Source of the DNA: Nitrospira sp.
GTDB taxonomy: Bacteria; Nitrospirota; Nitrospiria; Nitrospirales; Nitrospiraceae
NCBI GenBank assembly: GCA_012032965.1
Contig: JAAUPT010000153.1
Span: 1-5,464, forward strand
Direction of reading: 5' to 3'
Length of the DNA: 5,464 bases
The notes under the pieces are model-generated. The model worked only from the letters and a program-made list of their open reading frames with translations. It made no database searches and was not told where the DNA came from. Positions 1 to 5,464 of the stretch are shown in pieces (within the stretch, counting starts at the first letter, position 1; each line of letters opens with the position of its first letter). The position numbers were made by a program, and so were the translations under genes.

Positions 1-322
1 GGGGACGCGGGAACTCCCGGGAATGTGTCGAGCCCGACGGTTGTCGGTTTTTGGTGGGTGGTTGGCCTTCAAGTTTCTCTTTGCCGGTCGGAACCTTGCT
101 GGGGAGGACCGGATCTATGCGGCGGTGGTTGCGTAACAACCCATCCCAGCTGACGCGACTAGCACTTGTGGGGTGTCCGTCAAACCTGGGCCACCTCGTT
201 GTGTCCCTGTATCGGCATTTTGTATCAGCGCTGCGAGCAGTGATTGCGCCGCAACACGGTCATGTGAGGGGATATTAGGGGTCCAACCCCCAACCTTATG
301 ACGGAAATCTAGTTCCCTAATT

Positions 323-337
323 AACTCCTATGGAGTT
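323..337. repeat. Short perfect hairpin
   Basis: AACTCC and GGAGTT pair perfectly around a TAT loop, giving a 6-bp stem. The bases after it (TCTCGCG) are not a T-run, so a Rho-independent terminator is unlikely. Function unknown. Confidence 0.3.
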
Positions 338-730
338 TCTCGCGCAGCATACCGCGTTCCCTCCGTCTCACCTCGAAGTTGGGATCGGTTCTTGAATCGT
401 GCATCGCGCAGGAGCGCAGGTTCGATCTTGCTACTCAATACGTAAGCACAAGCCATCTTCACTGACCACTCTTTGATTCAGCGCGTCGCACCTTAGGGCG
501 ATTCTCGATGTGGCGCTTCGGCCGCAAGTTGGAATTGGCGTCTTATCTTGCACTGTGCATATCGAGGAACCAGCTGAGCCCATCACGTGACCACGATGCA
601 TCGCATGTCCCTTGGTGCCTTATCGTACTGGCGTACAAAACGAAAACGGGCAAGCAGATTCCTGATCCCGTCATAAAGAATTCTATGCACGCAACGCTTT
701 ACACACTGACTGAAGCTCAGCCACTTGTTT

Positions 731-743
731 GGGGCCAGGCCCC
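731..743. repeat. GC-only hairpin GGGGC-CAG-GCCCC
   Basis: A perfect 5-bp all-GC stem closes a 3-base loop. Neither flank carries a downstream T-run in the right orientation: the plus side reads TCATCG and the minus side reads AAACAAG. It is therefore not a classical terminator, although it could pause polymerase. It is the most stable small hairpin in the gene-free region. Confidence 0.35.
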
Positions 744-943
744 TCATCGACCGCACTCGACTCAATGAGGCCTGCCTCCTTGCCCATGGGCTCTTGCCTG
801 TCCGAGAACGGTTGAGCAGGGGGGCTGTAGTATGCGACGATCAGCCGCACCGTGACAGTGCGAGAACTCTGTGGGGCATCGAACAAGGTCTAACCTCGGA
901 TTTCTGGCGTGATGAGACGGAAACGTTTTTGAGACCACGAAAC

Positions 944-949
944 GGAGGG
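944..949 (+). promoter_or_regulatory. Ribosome binding site of the small exported protein
   Basis: GGAGGG lies 7 bases before the ATG at 957, a near-ideal Shine-Dalgarno. It fixes the start of the 94-residue gene and is the strongest argument that this short reading frame is translated. Confidence 0.8.
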
Positions 950-956
950 ACAACGA

Positions 957-1241
957 ATGTGCCTCATACGCAGGATAGGGATCGCATCGCTTGCGCTGGT
1001 CTTGTCGATCATTGCTGACCCACTTCTTGCGGCGGAGCTGTCTGGAAAGGTCTACCGTAGTGGGAGGCCAGCTGCCAATCTGACCATCACCGTAGAGGGT
1101 GGGAATGTTGAGGCGAGGACGGATGGCAGGGGGGACTACAGACTCGACTTGCCGCCGGGAAAATATATTCTCGTCATCCGAGGTCAACGAATTCCTGTTA
1201 CGGTCTCCTCTGGAGGAACGAGGCAGGACATCCGCCTCTAA
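957..1241 (+). CDS. Small exported protein with a carboxypeptidase-regulatory-like domain
   Basis: A 94-residue protein, probably secreted through Sec. Residues 1-26 look like a signal peptide: a basic start (Arg5, Arg6), a hydrophobic core at about 7-20, then a PLLAA stretch with likely cleavage after Ala25 or Ala26. There is no lipobox cysteine, so it is not a lipoprotein. The mature part, about 68 residues, carries the hallmarks of the carboxypeptidase-regulatory / prealbumin-like beta-sandwich: a Ser-Gly-Lys-Val opening strand (29-32), the TDGRGDYRL turn-strand (55-63) and the LPPGKYILVIRG strand (65-76). In other proteins this fold is a structural or binding module, and no catalytic residues are visible here. 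A single domain alone on a signal peptide is small for the family. Only 32 bases separate it from the next gene, so the two are probably co-transcribed. The specific function is unknown. Confidence 0.82.
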   Translation: MCLIRRIGIASLALVLSIIADPLLAAELSGKVYRSGRPAANLTITVEGGNVEARTDGRGDYRLDLPPGKYILVIRGQRIPVTVSSGGTRQDIRL

Positions 1242-1259
1242 GTAGATCGGAATGACACC

Positions 1260-1265
1260 AAGGAG
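1260..1265 (+). promoter_or_regulatory. Ribosome binding site of the membrane-anchored partner
   Basis: AAGGAG ends 8 bases before the ATG at 1274, inside the 32-base spacer after the upstream stop codon. It supports independent initiation of the second gene on a shared transcript, and it supports this start rather than an internal methionine. Confidence 0.75.
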
Positions 1266-1273
1266 CACTGCGG

Positions 1274-2359
1274 ATGGGCGATGAAGCAGGAAGTACGAAG
1301 GATCTGTGGGATAAGTGGGAATCCTTCGCCAAGATCCTGGCCGGAGTCTGTGCCGCCGCGGGAGCGATCGCGATTCCGTGGTTTATCAATCACTACACGG
1401 AGGAGAATCGCAAGTCTCAAGTGTATGTTCAGATGATGACCGAACGAGAAAAGTCCGATACGAGCATCAGAGAGAACATGTTTAGGGCCCTGTTGGATGG
1501 CTATCTCAAAACTCTCGGGGACGATGTAAAAAGGGAGGACCTTGAATCTTTTCGAAAGCGCATTGTGTTTCTTGAGCTTCTGGCGGTGAACTTTCAAGAG
1601 TTCTTCAACGCTAAGCCGTTGTTTGAGGAGGTCTATGAGAAGCTGGTGAAACATCGGGACACGGCGAAGGATGCATCTTCACGCTCCGCGTGGATGGGGT
1701 TGGTGAAGAAGATTACGGGGGTTGCCAAAGAGACTGCTTCGAGACAGGCCACGACGCTGAATACGATCGGCGACAGCGTGGTCTTTGCGATGAGAAAAGG
1801 CGAAATGGGTTGCGTGCATCTGTATGAGAGAATGGGCATGGAAACTCTTCGCAAACGTGACGGGATGACTCGCTTCAAGAATTTTGAGGACGGAGAGTGT
1901 CTGTCAGTTCAGGAAGCACAGGGCGAGAGGAAGTCGGGGACGGGTACTCCGATGGCCCAAGATCAGACCCACCAGGAGTCGCTCATCACCAAGGGGTATC
2001 AGAAGAGACAATCCATCCAGCTGCGCGTTGTAGAAGTGAGCGAGGCGAGTGTCGCTGTTGAGGTGACGGTCTATGCCGACTTCTTCAATGGGAACACGTA
2101 CGTCGGTAGCGAACCGGGGAGAGGATTCCCGGTCAACGTTTCGTATTTTGATCTGCCTTACATGGACAACATCAAATTAGTGGACGGGAACCGGTTTGCA
2201 CTGGTCCTGAATGGTATTTACGGGGGATCGGATGCAAACGAAAACGCCGAGGCAGATATCGAGGCTATCCGCTTTAGGAATGATTTCATGAGCCTGCGGG
2301 ACCGTCCTCTCTTCGAGGAGATGCTCAAGAAGCTTCAACAGAACGCTACGGCTCGTTGA
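1274..2359 (+). CDS. Uncharacterised protein with one N-terminal membrane segment
   Basis: A 361-residue protein whose family I do not recognise. Residues 1-18 are short, polar and acidic. Residues about 19-39 (rich in Ala, Ile, Val, ending IPWFI) form one membrane-spanning helix, uncleaved by appearance. Residues about 41-180 are charged and look mainly helical, with many Glu, Lys and Arg (for example around MTEREKSD at 55-62 and SFRKRIVFLELL at 92-103). A low-complexity polar linker follows at about 211-245. Residues about 246-318 look beta-rich, with alternating hydrophobic residues and a VNVSYFDLPYMDN segment near 287-299. A short helix closes the protein (345-356). Charges flanking the helix give no clear positive-inside signal, so I cannot say which side the large domain faces. 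No nuclease, protease, kinase or NTP-binding motif is visible. The upstream exported protein is its probable partner. Confidence 0.85.
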   Translation: MGDEAGSTKDLWDKWESFAKILAGVCAAAGAIAIPWFINHYTEENRKSQVYVQMMTEREKSDTSIRENMFRALLDGYLKTLGDDVKREDLESFRKRIVFLELLAVNFQEFFNAKPLFEEVYEKLVKHRDTAKDASSRSAWMGLVKKITGVAKETASRQATTLNTIGDSVVFAMRKGEMGCVHLYERMGMETLRKRDGMTRFKNFEDGECLSVQEAQGERKSGTGTPMAQDQTHQESLITKGYQKRQSIQLRVVEVSEASVAVEVTVYADFFNGNTYVGSEPGRGFPVNVSYFDLPYMDNIKLVDGNRFALVLNGIYGGSDANENAEADIEAIRFRNDFMSLRDRPLFEEMLKKLQQNATAR

Positions 2360-2616
2360 TCCAATTGGCCGACACGCGTGTTCACTAGAACTCCTATCGC
2401 TTTGACTTAGGCGAACTGGGCATGCTGCATTAAGGGAGTCGCACCACCAGTGTCGGCTCCTGGCGATCTAGCGTGACGGTTGCCTTCTCTGGTTTCGTTT
2501 ACCAGGTTTTACAGATGACGCGTCTCTGTCGGGTCATTGCCGATCGATGATAGAAGAGCTTCGCGTCGACGGATATCAGATGGCAACAGGGGACTTGTAC
2601 GCAGCAATGAAGTCAA
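2360..2616. other. Convergent intergenic gap
   Basis: This gap separates the plus-strand cassette from the minus-strand bioB; both genes end here. No stem followed by a T-run is visible in either direction, so termination may be Rho-dependent. Two perfect palindromes sit side by side just after the plus-strand stop: CCAATTGG at 2361-2368 and ACACGCGTGT at 2372-2381. A small plus-strand reading frame starts at 2547 and runs into the bioB 3' end; it has no Shine-Dalgarno and is described under findings. Confidence 0.5.
2372..2381. repeat. 10-bp perfect palindrome ACACGCGTGT
   Basis: Self-complementary over all 10 bases, three bases after a second palindrome (CCAATTGG, 2361-2368) and 12 bases past the stop codon of the upstream gene. 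It has no loop, so it suits a dimeric DNA-binding protein better than an RNA hairpin. Chance is a real alternative. Confidence 0.3.
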
Positions 2617-3609
2617 TCAATGCGTCACGGGCTGCTGGTAATCCACTTCGATGGTGAAACCGAGGTCCTCAATCATGCCCCAGACTTCGGGAGCCGGTGA
2701 GCCTGGGGTCGTCAGGTAGCCGTTCACGAAGACAGAGTCGGCCGGGTAGAGTGCCAATGGTTGGAGGCTACGCAGGTTGTGTTCTCTCCCACCTGCGATA
2801 CGGATTTCTGTTCGAGGATGAAGAAATCGGAAGAGACAGAGTACTTTTAAGCAGCGTTGCGGCGTCAGTTGGTCGCAATTTTCCAACGGTGTGCCGGCGA
2901 CAGGATGCAGGGTGTTCAGGGGAATGGAATCCGGCTTGACCTCGCACAAGGCTGTCGCGAGTTCGATCAGATCCTCGTCGCTCTCGCCCATACCGACGAT
3001 GCCGCCCGAACAAATTTCCAATCCCGCCGCGCGTGCATTTTTGATCGTCGCCAATCGGTCTTGGAAGGTATGGGTGGTGCAGATCGACGCGTGAAAGGCT
3101 TCGCTGGTGTTGAGATTGTGATTCACGCGATCGACGCCGGCCGCTTTCAAGCGCTTGGCTTGGGATTCACTCATCAGGCCGAGTGAGCAACAGATTTGAA
3201 TCGGAACTTCCTGTTTAATCGAGCGGACCGCTCCGGCAATCTCGTCGATTTCTCGATCCAACGGACTGCGCCCACTGATGACGATGCAATAGCGCTGGGC
3301 TTTAGAGGCGGCGGCTTGCCGGGCGCCGTCGATCATCTGTCTCTGTGGAAGTAGATTGTACCGTTGGATCGGTGCCGTCGAAATTGATGACTGTGAACAG
3401 TAGTGACAGTCTTCCTGGCAGGCCCCGCTCTTCGCGTTCTGCAGCATCTGCAAACGGACCGTACGCCCGAAATATGTGGAGCGCACTTGGAACGCTGCGT
3501 GGAGCAATGCGAGTAGGTCGTCATTCGGTGTATCCAGGACGGAATGGCATTCTGCTCTCGTAAGGGGTTCGTCGTGAAGCGCCTTGTCTGCCAACGTCAT
3601 GTAGCTCAT
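2617..3609 (-). CDS. bioB: Biotin synthase
   Basis: A cytoplasmic radical SAM enzyme that inserts sulfur into dethiobiotin, the last step of biotin synthesis. At 330 residues it is of normal length and looks intact. The radical SAM cluster motif CxxxCxxC is at Cys64, Cys68 and Cys71 (CQEDCHYC), followed by SQSS. The four ligands expected for the second, [2Fe-2S] cluster are present: Cys108 (AQRYCIV), Cys140 (QICCSLG), Cys200 (EICSGGIVGMGE) and Arg270 (EIRIAGGRE). The family blocks SESQAKRL, VNHNLNTS and YLTTPGSPAPE are also clear. I chose the first Met because a GAGG lies 5 bases upstream of it; the alternative Met4 would be 14 bases away. Other biotin genes (bioA, bioD, bioF) are not in the window. 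It lies downstream of lapB on the same strand, behind a 117-base structured spacer. I saw no paired TTGTAAACC/GGTTTACAA BirA operator. Confidence 0.97.
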   Translation of the reverse strand: MSYMTLADKALHDEPLTRAECHSVLDTPNDDLLALLHAAFQVRSTYFGRTVRLQMLQNAKSGACQEDCHYCSQSSISTAPIQRYNLLPQRQMIDGARQAAASKAQRYCIVISGRSPLDREIDEIAGAVRSIKQEVPIQICCSLGLMSESQAKRLKAAGVDRVNHNLNTSEAFHASICTTHTFQDRLATIKNARAAGLEICSGGIVGMGESDEDLIELATALCEVKPDSIPLNTLHPVAGTPLENCDQLTPQRCLKVLCLFRFLHPRTEIRIAGGREHNLRSLQPLALYPADSVFVNGYLTTPGSPAPEVWGMIEDLGFTIEVDYQQPVTH

Positions 3610-3613
3610 GGAG

Positions 3614-3620
3614 TCCTCAA
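3614..3620 (-). promoter_or_regulatory. Ribosome binding site of bioB
   Basis: Read on the minus strand this is TTGAGGA, with GAGG 5 bases before the ATG at 3609. It decides the start in favour of the first of two nearby methionine codons (3609 versus 3600). Confidence 0.65.
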
Positions 3621-3642
3621 ATAGTTGCGATGTGGTGATAAT

Positions 3643-3727
3643 CCGCTGGTTTTCCGATCTCTGGAATCGAGGGGAAGAAAGTCCACACTCGTCAGGCTAA
3701 ACCATCAGCGGACGCTGGCGGAAAACC
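3643..3727 (-). promoter_or_regulatory. Structured bioB leader with mutually exclusive stems
   Basis: The spacer between lapB and bioB contains two long inverted repeats. Stem A pairs 3719-3727 with 3648-3656, 9 bp without mismatch (GGTTTTCCG on plus at 3648). Stem B pairs 3699-3711 with 3643-3652, 10 bp with a 3-base bulge (AAACC and AGCGG against CCGCT and GGTTT). Both need 3648-3652, so only one can form. A small local hairpin (CAGC 3706-3709 with GCTG 3714-3717) is compatible with A but competes with B. The outer arm touches the lapB stop codon. No T-run follows and the bioB ribosome binding site (3614-3620) is not inside an arm, so neither attenuation nor occlusion of the site is proven. 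It could instead be the 3' end of the lapB message. I match it to no known riboswitch class. Confidence 0.45.
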
Positions 3728-5127
3728 TACACGGTTTCAAACGGAGAAGCAATGCCTTGATAGGGAATGGGGGGAGCGGCCGAGGACTCGCTGTCTAAAT
3801 GGACTCCGACTTGGCCCGCCTCGAGCCAGGGGAGGGCTGTGAGTGTGTTCCATTTGGCACAGCGGCGGCATCGGCCCGTCCATTCGACGGATTCCTGCTG
3901 GCACTGGGTGCAGATATAGGGGACCACGACTCGTTTCTTGAAGCTGAGGGCTTTCTTCAATTCGACAATGGCTTCCTCAAAATGTTGCTTGCGCAAATAG
4001 AGGTTCGCCATGATCTTGTGGTAGTCCAAGAGGTGATCCTGCGGCCCTTCAATCGTTGAAAGGAGGTCGAAAGCCTCATCCACCATCTCCAGCCGATAAT
4101 AGAGTTTGCCCAAATAGAATTGCAGGACGGGATTCTGTGGGTTCTGTTGCAGCGCCTCCTGATAGACACGGATGATTTCGCTGGGTTCGCCTTGTTCTAA
4201 GAACAGCTCTTCCAGCCGATGTAGAATGATGACGCTTCGCGTCCGTGCGTAGACTTTCTTGAGGATTTCGACGGCGTCTTTCGTCTTTCCTTCATGGATC
4301 AGTATTTCGCCCAGTCCGATATAGGCGGGAAGAAAACTACGATCCTTCTTGATGGCGCCTCTGAAGTATCGTCTGGCTTTGTCGGGGTGCCCCCGTTCAA
4401 GCAGTTGCCGTCCAACCTCATACATGCATCCGACCAACAGCGCGGCTTCCGGTGGTTTTTCGGCGGCGGGAAGATTGGCTTTGAGCAAATGATGTTGGAT
4501 TTCGAGTGCTTCGCTCCACCGCTCCATACGGATGTTCAGATCTCGCCTTCGGATCAGCGCCGTCAGGTTGTCGGGCTCGATCTTGAGAATCTTTTGCAGG
4601 GTCTGGAGCGCGTCTTCATACCGTTTGGCATCCTCCAAATCCTTGGCGAGTTCAAGCAACACCTCGATATTGCGATCTTCGACTCGATGCGCGTGTTGAT
4701 GGAGTCGAACGGCTTCGGGGAAATTGCGCTCGGAGCGGTAGATGTTTCCCAACCACAGGAGTGAATCGACTCGATTCGGGTCGATGGCCAGAGCTTTTTC
4801 AAAGAGCGTGATCGCTTCCAGGGTCCGCTTCGACATGAACGCATGGGTTCCGTCTCGATGGAGCAAATCGACCTTCTCTTTGCGGCGAACCAGACGGTTG
4901 CTGCGCCAGTTTAAAATGAGGTGCGCTGTTTGTTGCAGGCCGACGGCGAACGTGGCGAGGACCGCTCCAAATGCCATGGAAATCAGCATGAGCGTGACTG
5001 GACTGAGTTCGAACTCGGCCCCGGGGCTCGTATGGATCACAACGAACCCGGGGTTGAGCTCACGGAAGTAACTGTAGAGGAACAACCCGGCGCTGATGAG
5101 GAAAATGCTGATCAACAGCTTGAACAT
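3727..5127 (-). CDS. lapB: LapB-type lipopolysaccharide assembly protein with fused LapA-like N-terminus
   Basis: A 466-residue inner-membrane protein. In E. coli, LapB (YciM) controls lipopolysaccharide output by presenting LpxC to the FtsH protease. Domains in order: a first membrane helix (about 3-20); a short extracytoplasmic loop with NPGFVVIHTSPG (25-36); a second membrane helix (about 43-64); a basic cytoplasmic stretch (75-86); tetratricopeptide repeats over about 92-395, with typical signatures such as EAITLFEKALAIDPN (104-118), EDALQTLQKILKIEPDN (171-187) and EAIVELKKALSF (385-396); then a rubredoxin-like zinc ribbon CxxC-x10-CxxC at Cys406, Cys409, Cys420 and Cys423, the LapB signature. 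E. coli LapB is about 389 residues with one membrane helix. The extra length here is the two-helix N-terminus, which resembles LapA (DUF1049), plus a tail of 43 residues after the last cysteine. The start lies 3 bases after the rsfS stop without a strong Shine-Dalgarno, which suggests translational coupling. Confidence 0.9.
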   Translation of the reverse strand: MFKLLISIFLISAGLFLYSYFRELNPGFVVIHTSPGAEFELSPVTLMLISMAFGAVLATFAVGLQQTAHLILNWRSNRLVRRKEKVDLLHRDGTHAFMSKRTLEAITLFEKALAIDPNRVDSLLWLGNIYRSERNFPEAVRLHQHAHRVEDRNIEVLLELAKDLEDAKRYEDALQTLQKILKIEPDNLTALIRRRDLNIRMERWSEALEIQHHLLKANLPAAEKPPEAALLVGCMYEVGRQLLERGHPDKARRYFRGAIKKDRSFLPAYIGLGEILIHEGKTKDAVEILKKVYARTRSVIILHRLEELFLEQGEPSEIIRVYQEALQQNPQNPVLQFYLGKLYYRLEMVDEAFDLLSTIEGPQDHLLDYHKIMANLYLRKQHFEEAIVELKKALSFKKRVVVPYICTQCQQESVEWTGRCRRCAKWNTLTALPWLEAGQVGVHLDSESSAAPPIPYQGIASPFETV

Positions 5128-5130
5128 AGC

Positions 5131-5464
5131 CTACACCGTCTTTTGCGGACTCGCCTTCCGGACGACGCGTCGTTTTGGTGAGGCGATTGTAGTCGACGAT
5201 TCGTCAGGAATAGGAACTCGCTGTGCGTCGCTCCACAGACGCTCGAGCGCATAGTGCGATCGGGAGTCCTGCCTCATGACATGAGCAACGACATCGCCAA
5301 AGTCAATCAGGACCCACTGGCCTGATGTGGTCCCTTCGATGCTCAACGGCCGTTGGCCTACACGAGAGAGTTCGTCGACAATGGAGTCGGCAACTGCGCG
5401 CGTCTGCCTGTCAGACCTCAGCCGATCCGATAACCAAGTAATCAGCGATCGACGTCAGCGGGCA
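5131..5464 (-). CDS. rsfS: Ribosomal silencing factor RsfS (partial; single-base frameshift)
   Basis: RsfS (Iojap family) binds ribosomal protein L14 on the large subunit and blocks subunit joining when nutrients are scarce. The 5' end, roughly 30-35 codons, lies beyond the right edge. From the edge one frame reads LTSIADYLVIGSAE and then hits TGA at 5411-5413. The frame one base over reads SDRQTRAVADSIVDEL, continues through RPLSIEG and QWVLIDFGDVVAHVM to YALERLW, and ends in a basic tail of about 30 residues with its stop at 5131. Joining the two frames gives a collinear match to the family, with the expected DY-hydrophobic segment directly before SDRQ. One G of the GG pair (CC on plus, 5416-5417) is therefore surplus. 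The downstream frame has no credible start of its own: the first is a TTG at 5346, mid-domain. Either a sequence error or a recent inactivating mutation could explain this. lapB follows 3 bases later. Confidence 0.88.

Larger units (their letters stand above)
1..943. other. Long stretch without a supportable gene
   Basis: I read all six frames and found no coding region with a recognisable domain, a convincing ribosome binding site and sensible composition. Open frames of 60-97 codons exist on both strands (for example plus 51-278, 508-768 and 725-1018; minus 583-765 and 683-886). They overlap one another on opposite strands, lack Shine-Dalgarno sequences and resemble nothing I know. A minus-strand frame without a start codon stays open from about 255 to the left edge. 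Three small GC-rich hairpins (278-290, 323-337, 731-743) lack the T-run of an intrinsic terminator. I saw no tRNA, no clear sigma-70 promoter and no intact transposase. The region must contain the promoter of the gene at 957, but I cannot place it. It may be degraded accessory DNA or a long regulatory spacer. Confidence 0.6.

Noticed and set aside
171..210. GTGTCCGTCAAACCTGGGCCACCTC recalls the non-coding ends of some insertion sequences
   Set aside because: I cannot name a family, and I see no matching inverted end, target duplication or transposase nearby, so no mobile element is called.
278..290. GGGG-TCCAA-CCCC as an intrinsic terminator
   Set aside because: The stem is only 4 bp and no T-run follows on either strand.
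415..437. GCAGGTTCGATCTTGC looks like the T-arm of a tRNA
   Set aside because: With a proper 7-base loop the stem does not close, and no D-arm, anticodon arm or acceptor stem can be placed upstream.
762..1268. 168-codon minus-strand frame opposite the small exported protein
   Set aside because: It is the antisense shadow of the 957-1241 gene, which has a signal peptide, a recognisable domain and a strong ribosome binding site. The minus frame has neither a known domain nor a Shine-Dalgarno.
3669..3684. Plus-strand GAGGGGAAGAAAGTCC resembles the conserved P4-region sequence of bacterial RNase P RNA
   Set aside because: It matches closely over 16 bases, but the gene would need about 350-400 bases and the conserved 3' partner segment. 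Here the flanks are a short spacer and two protein genes, so I take it as coincidence.
3694..3703. GGTTTAGCC on the minus strand as half of a BirA operator
   Set aside because: The second half-site at the required spacing is missing, so no operator can be claimed.
5408..5420. GTC TGA C in rsfS as a programmed +1 frameshift like that of prfB
   Set aside because: The prfB site works because the tRNA on CTT can re-pair with TTT. A tRNA on GTC cannot re-pair with TCT, and there is no upstream Shine-Dalgarno-like stimulator. RsfS is also not known to use recoding.

Overview
The window looks like chromosomal DNA of a Gram-negative, moderately GC-rich bacterium. From memory, the biotin synthase and the neighbouring rsfS/lapB pair most resemble genes of the Nitrospira lineage. 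That placement is an inference and could not be checked by search. A LapA/LapB-type lipopolysaccharide-assembly protein fits an organism with an outer membrane.

Layout. Positions 1-943 hold no gene I can support, only a few short hairpins and undistinguished open frames. Two plus-strand genes follow as a tight pair, each with its own strong Shine-Dalgarno. The first (957-1241) is a small exported protein carrying one carboxypeptidase-regulatory-like beta-sandwich domain. The second (1274-2359) is a protein with one N-terminal membrane segment and no family I recognise. Positions 2360-2616 are a short convergent gap. The rest is on the minus strand, in transcription order: rsfS (5464 to 5131, start outside the window), lapB (5127-3727), a 117-base leader or spacer with mutually exclusive stem-loops, and bioB (3609-2617).

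How the genes work together. rsfS and lapB are 3 bases apart and are probably one translationally coupled transcript: a ribosome-silencing factor followed by an inner-membrane regulator of lipopolysaccharide synthesis. bioB makes the last step of biotin synthesis. It follows in the same direction but behind a structured spacer, so it may be expressed separately. The plus-strand pair is the least explained part, and I infer a role at the cell envelope only from its export and membrane signals.

Most notable observations: (1) rsfS as given is broken by one extra base near 5416-5417, and removing it restores an uninterrupted RsfS domain; (2) LapB carries an N-terminal two-helix LapA-like module, so LapA and LapB appear fused; (3) the bioB leader has two long stems that share the same bases and cannot form together; (4) the two-gene envelope cassette is undescribed as far as I can tell. 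I found no CRISPR array, intact insertion sequence, tRNA or rRNA.
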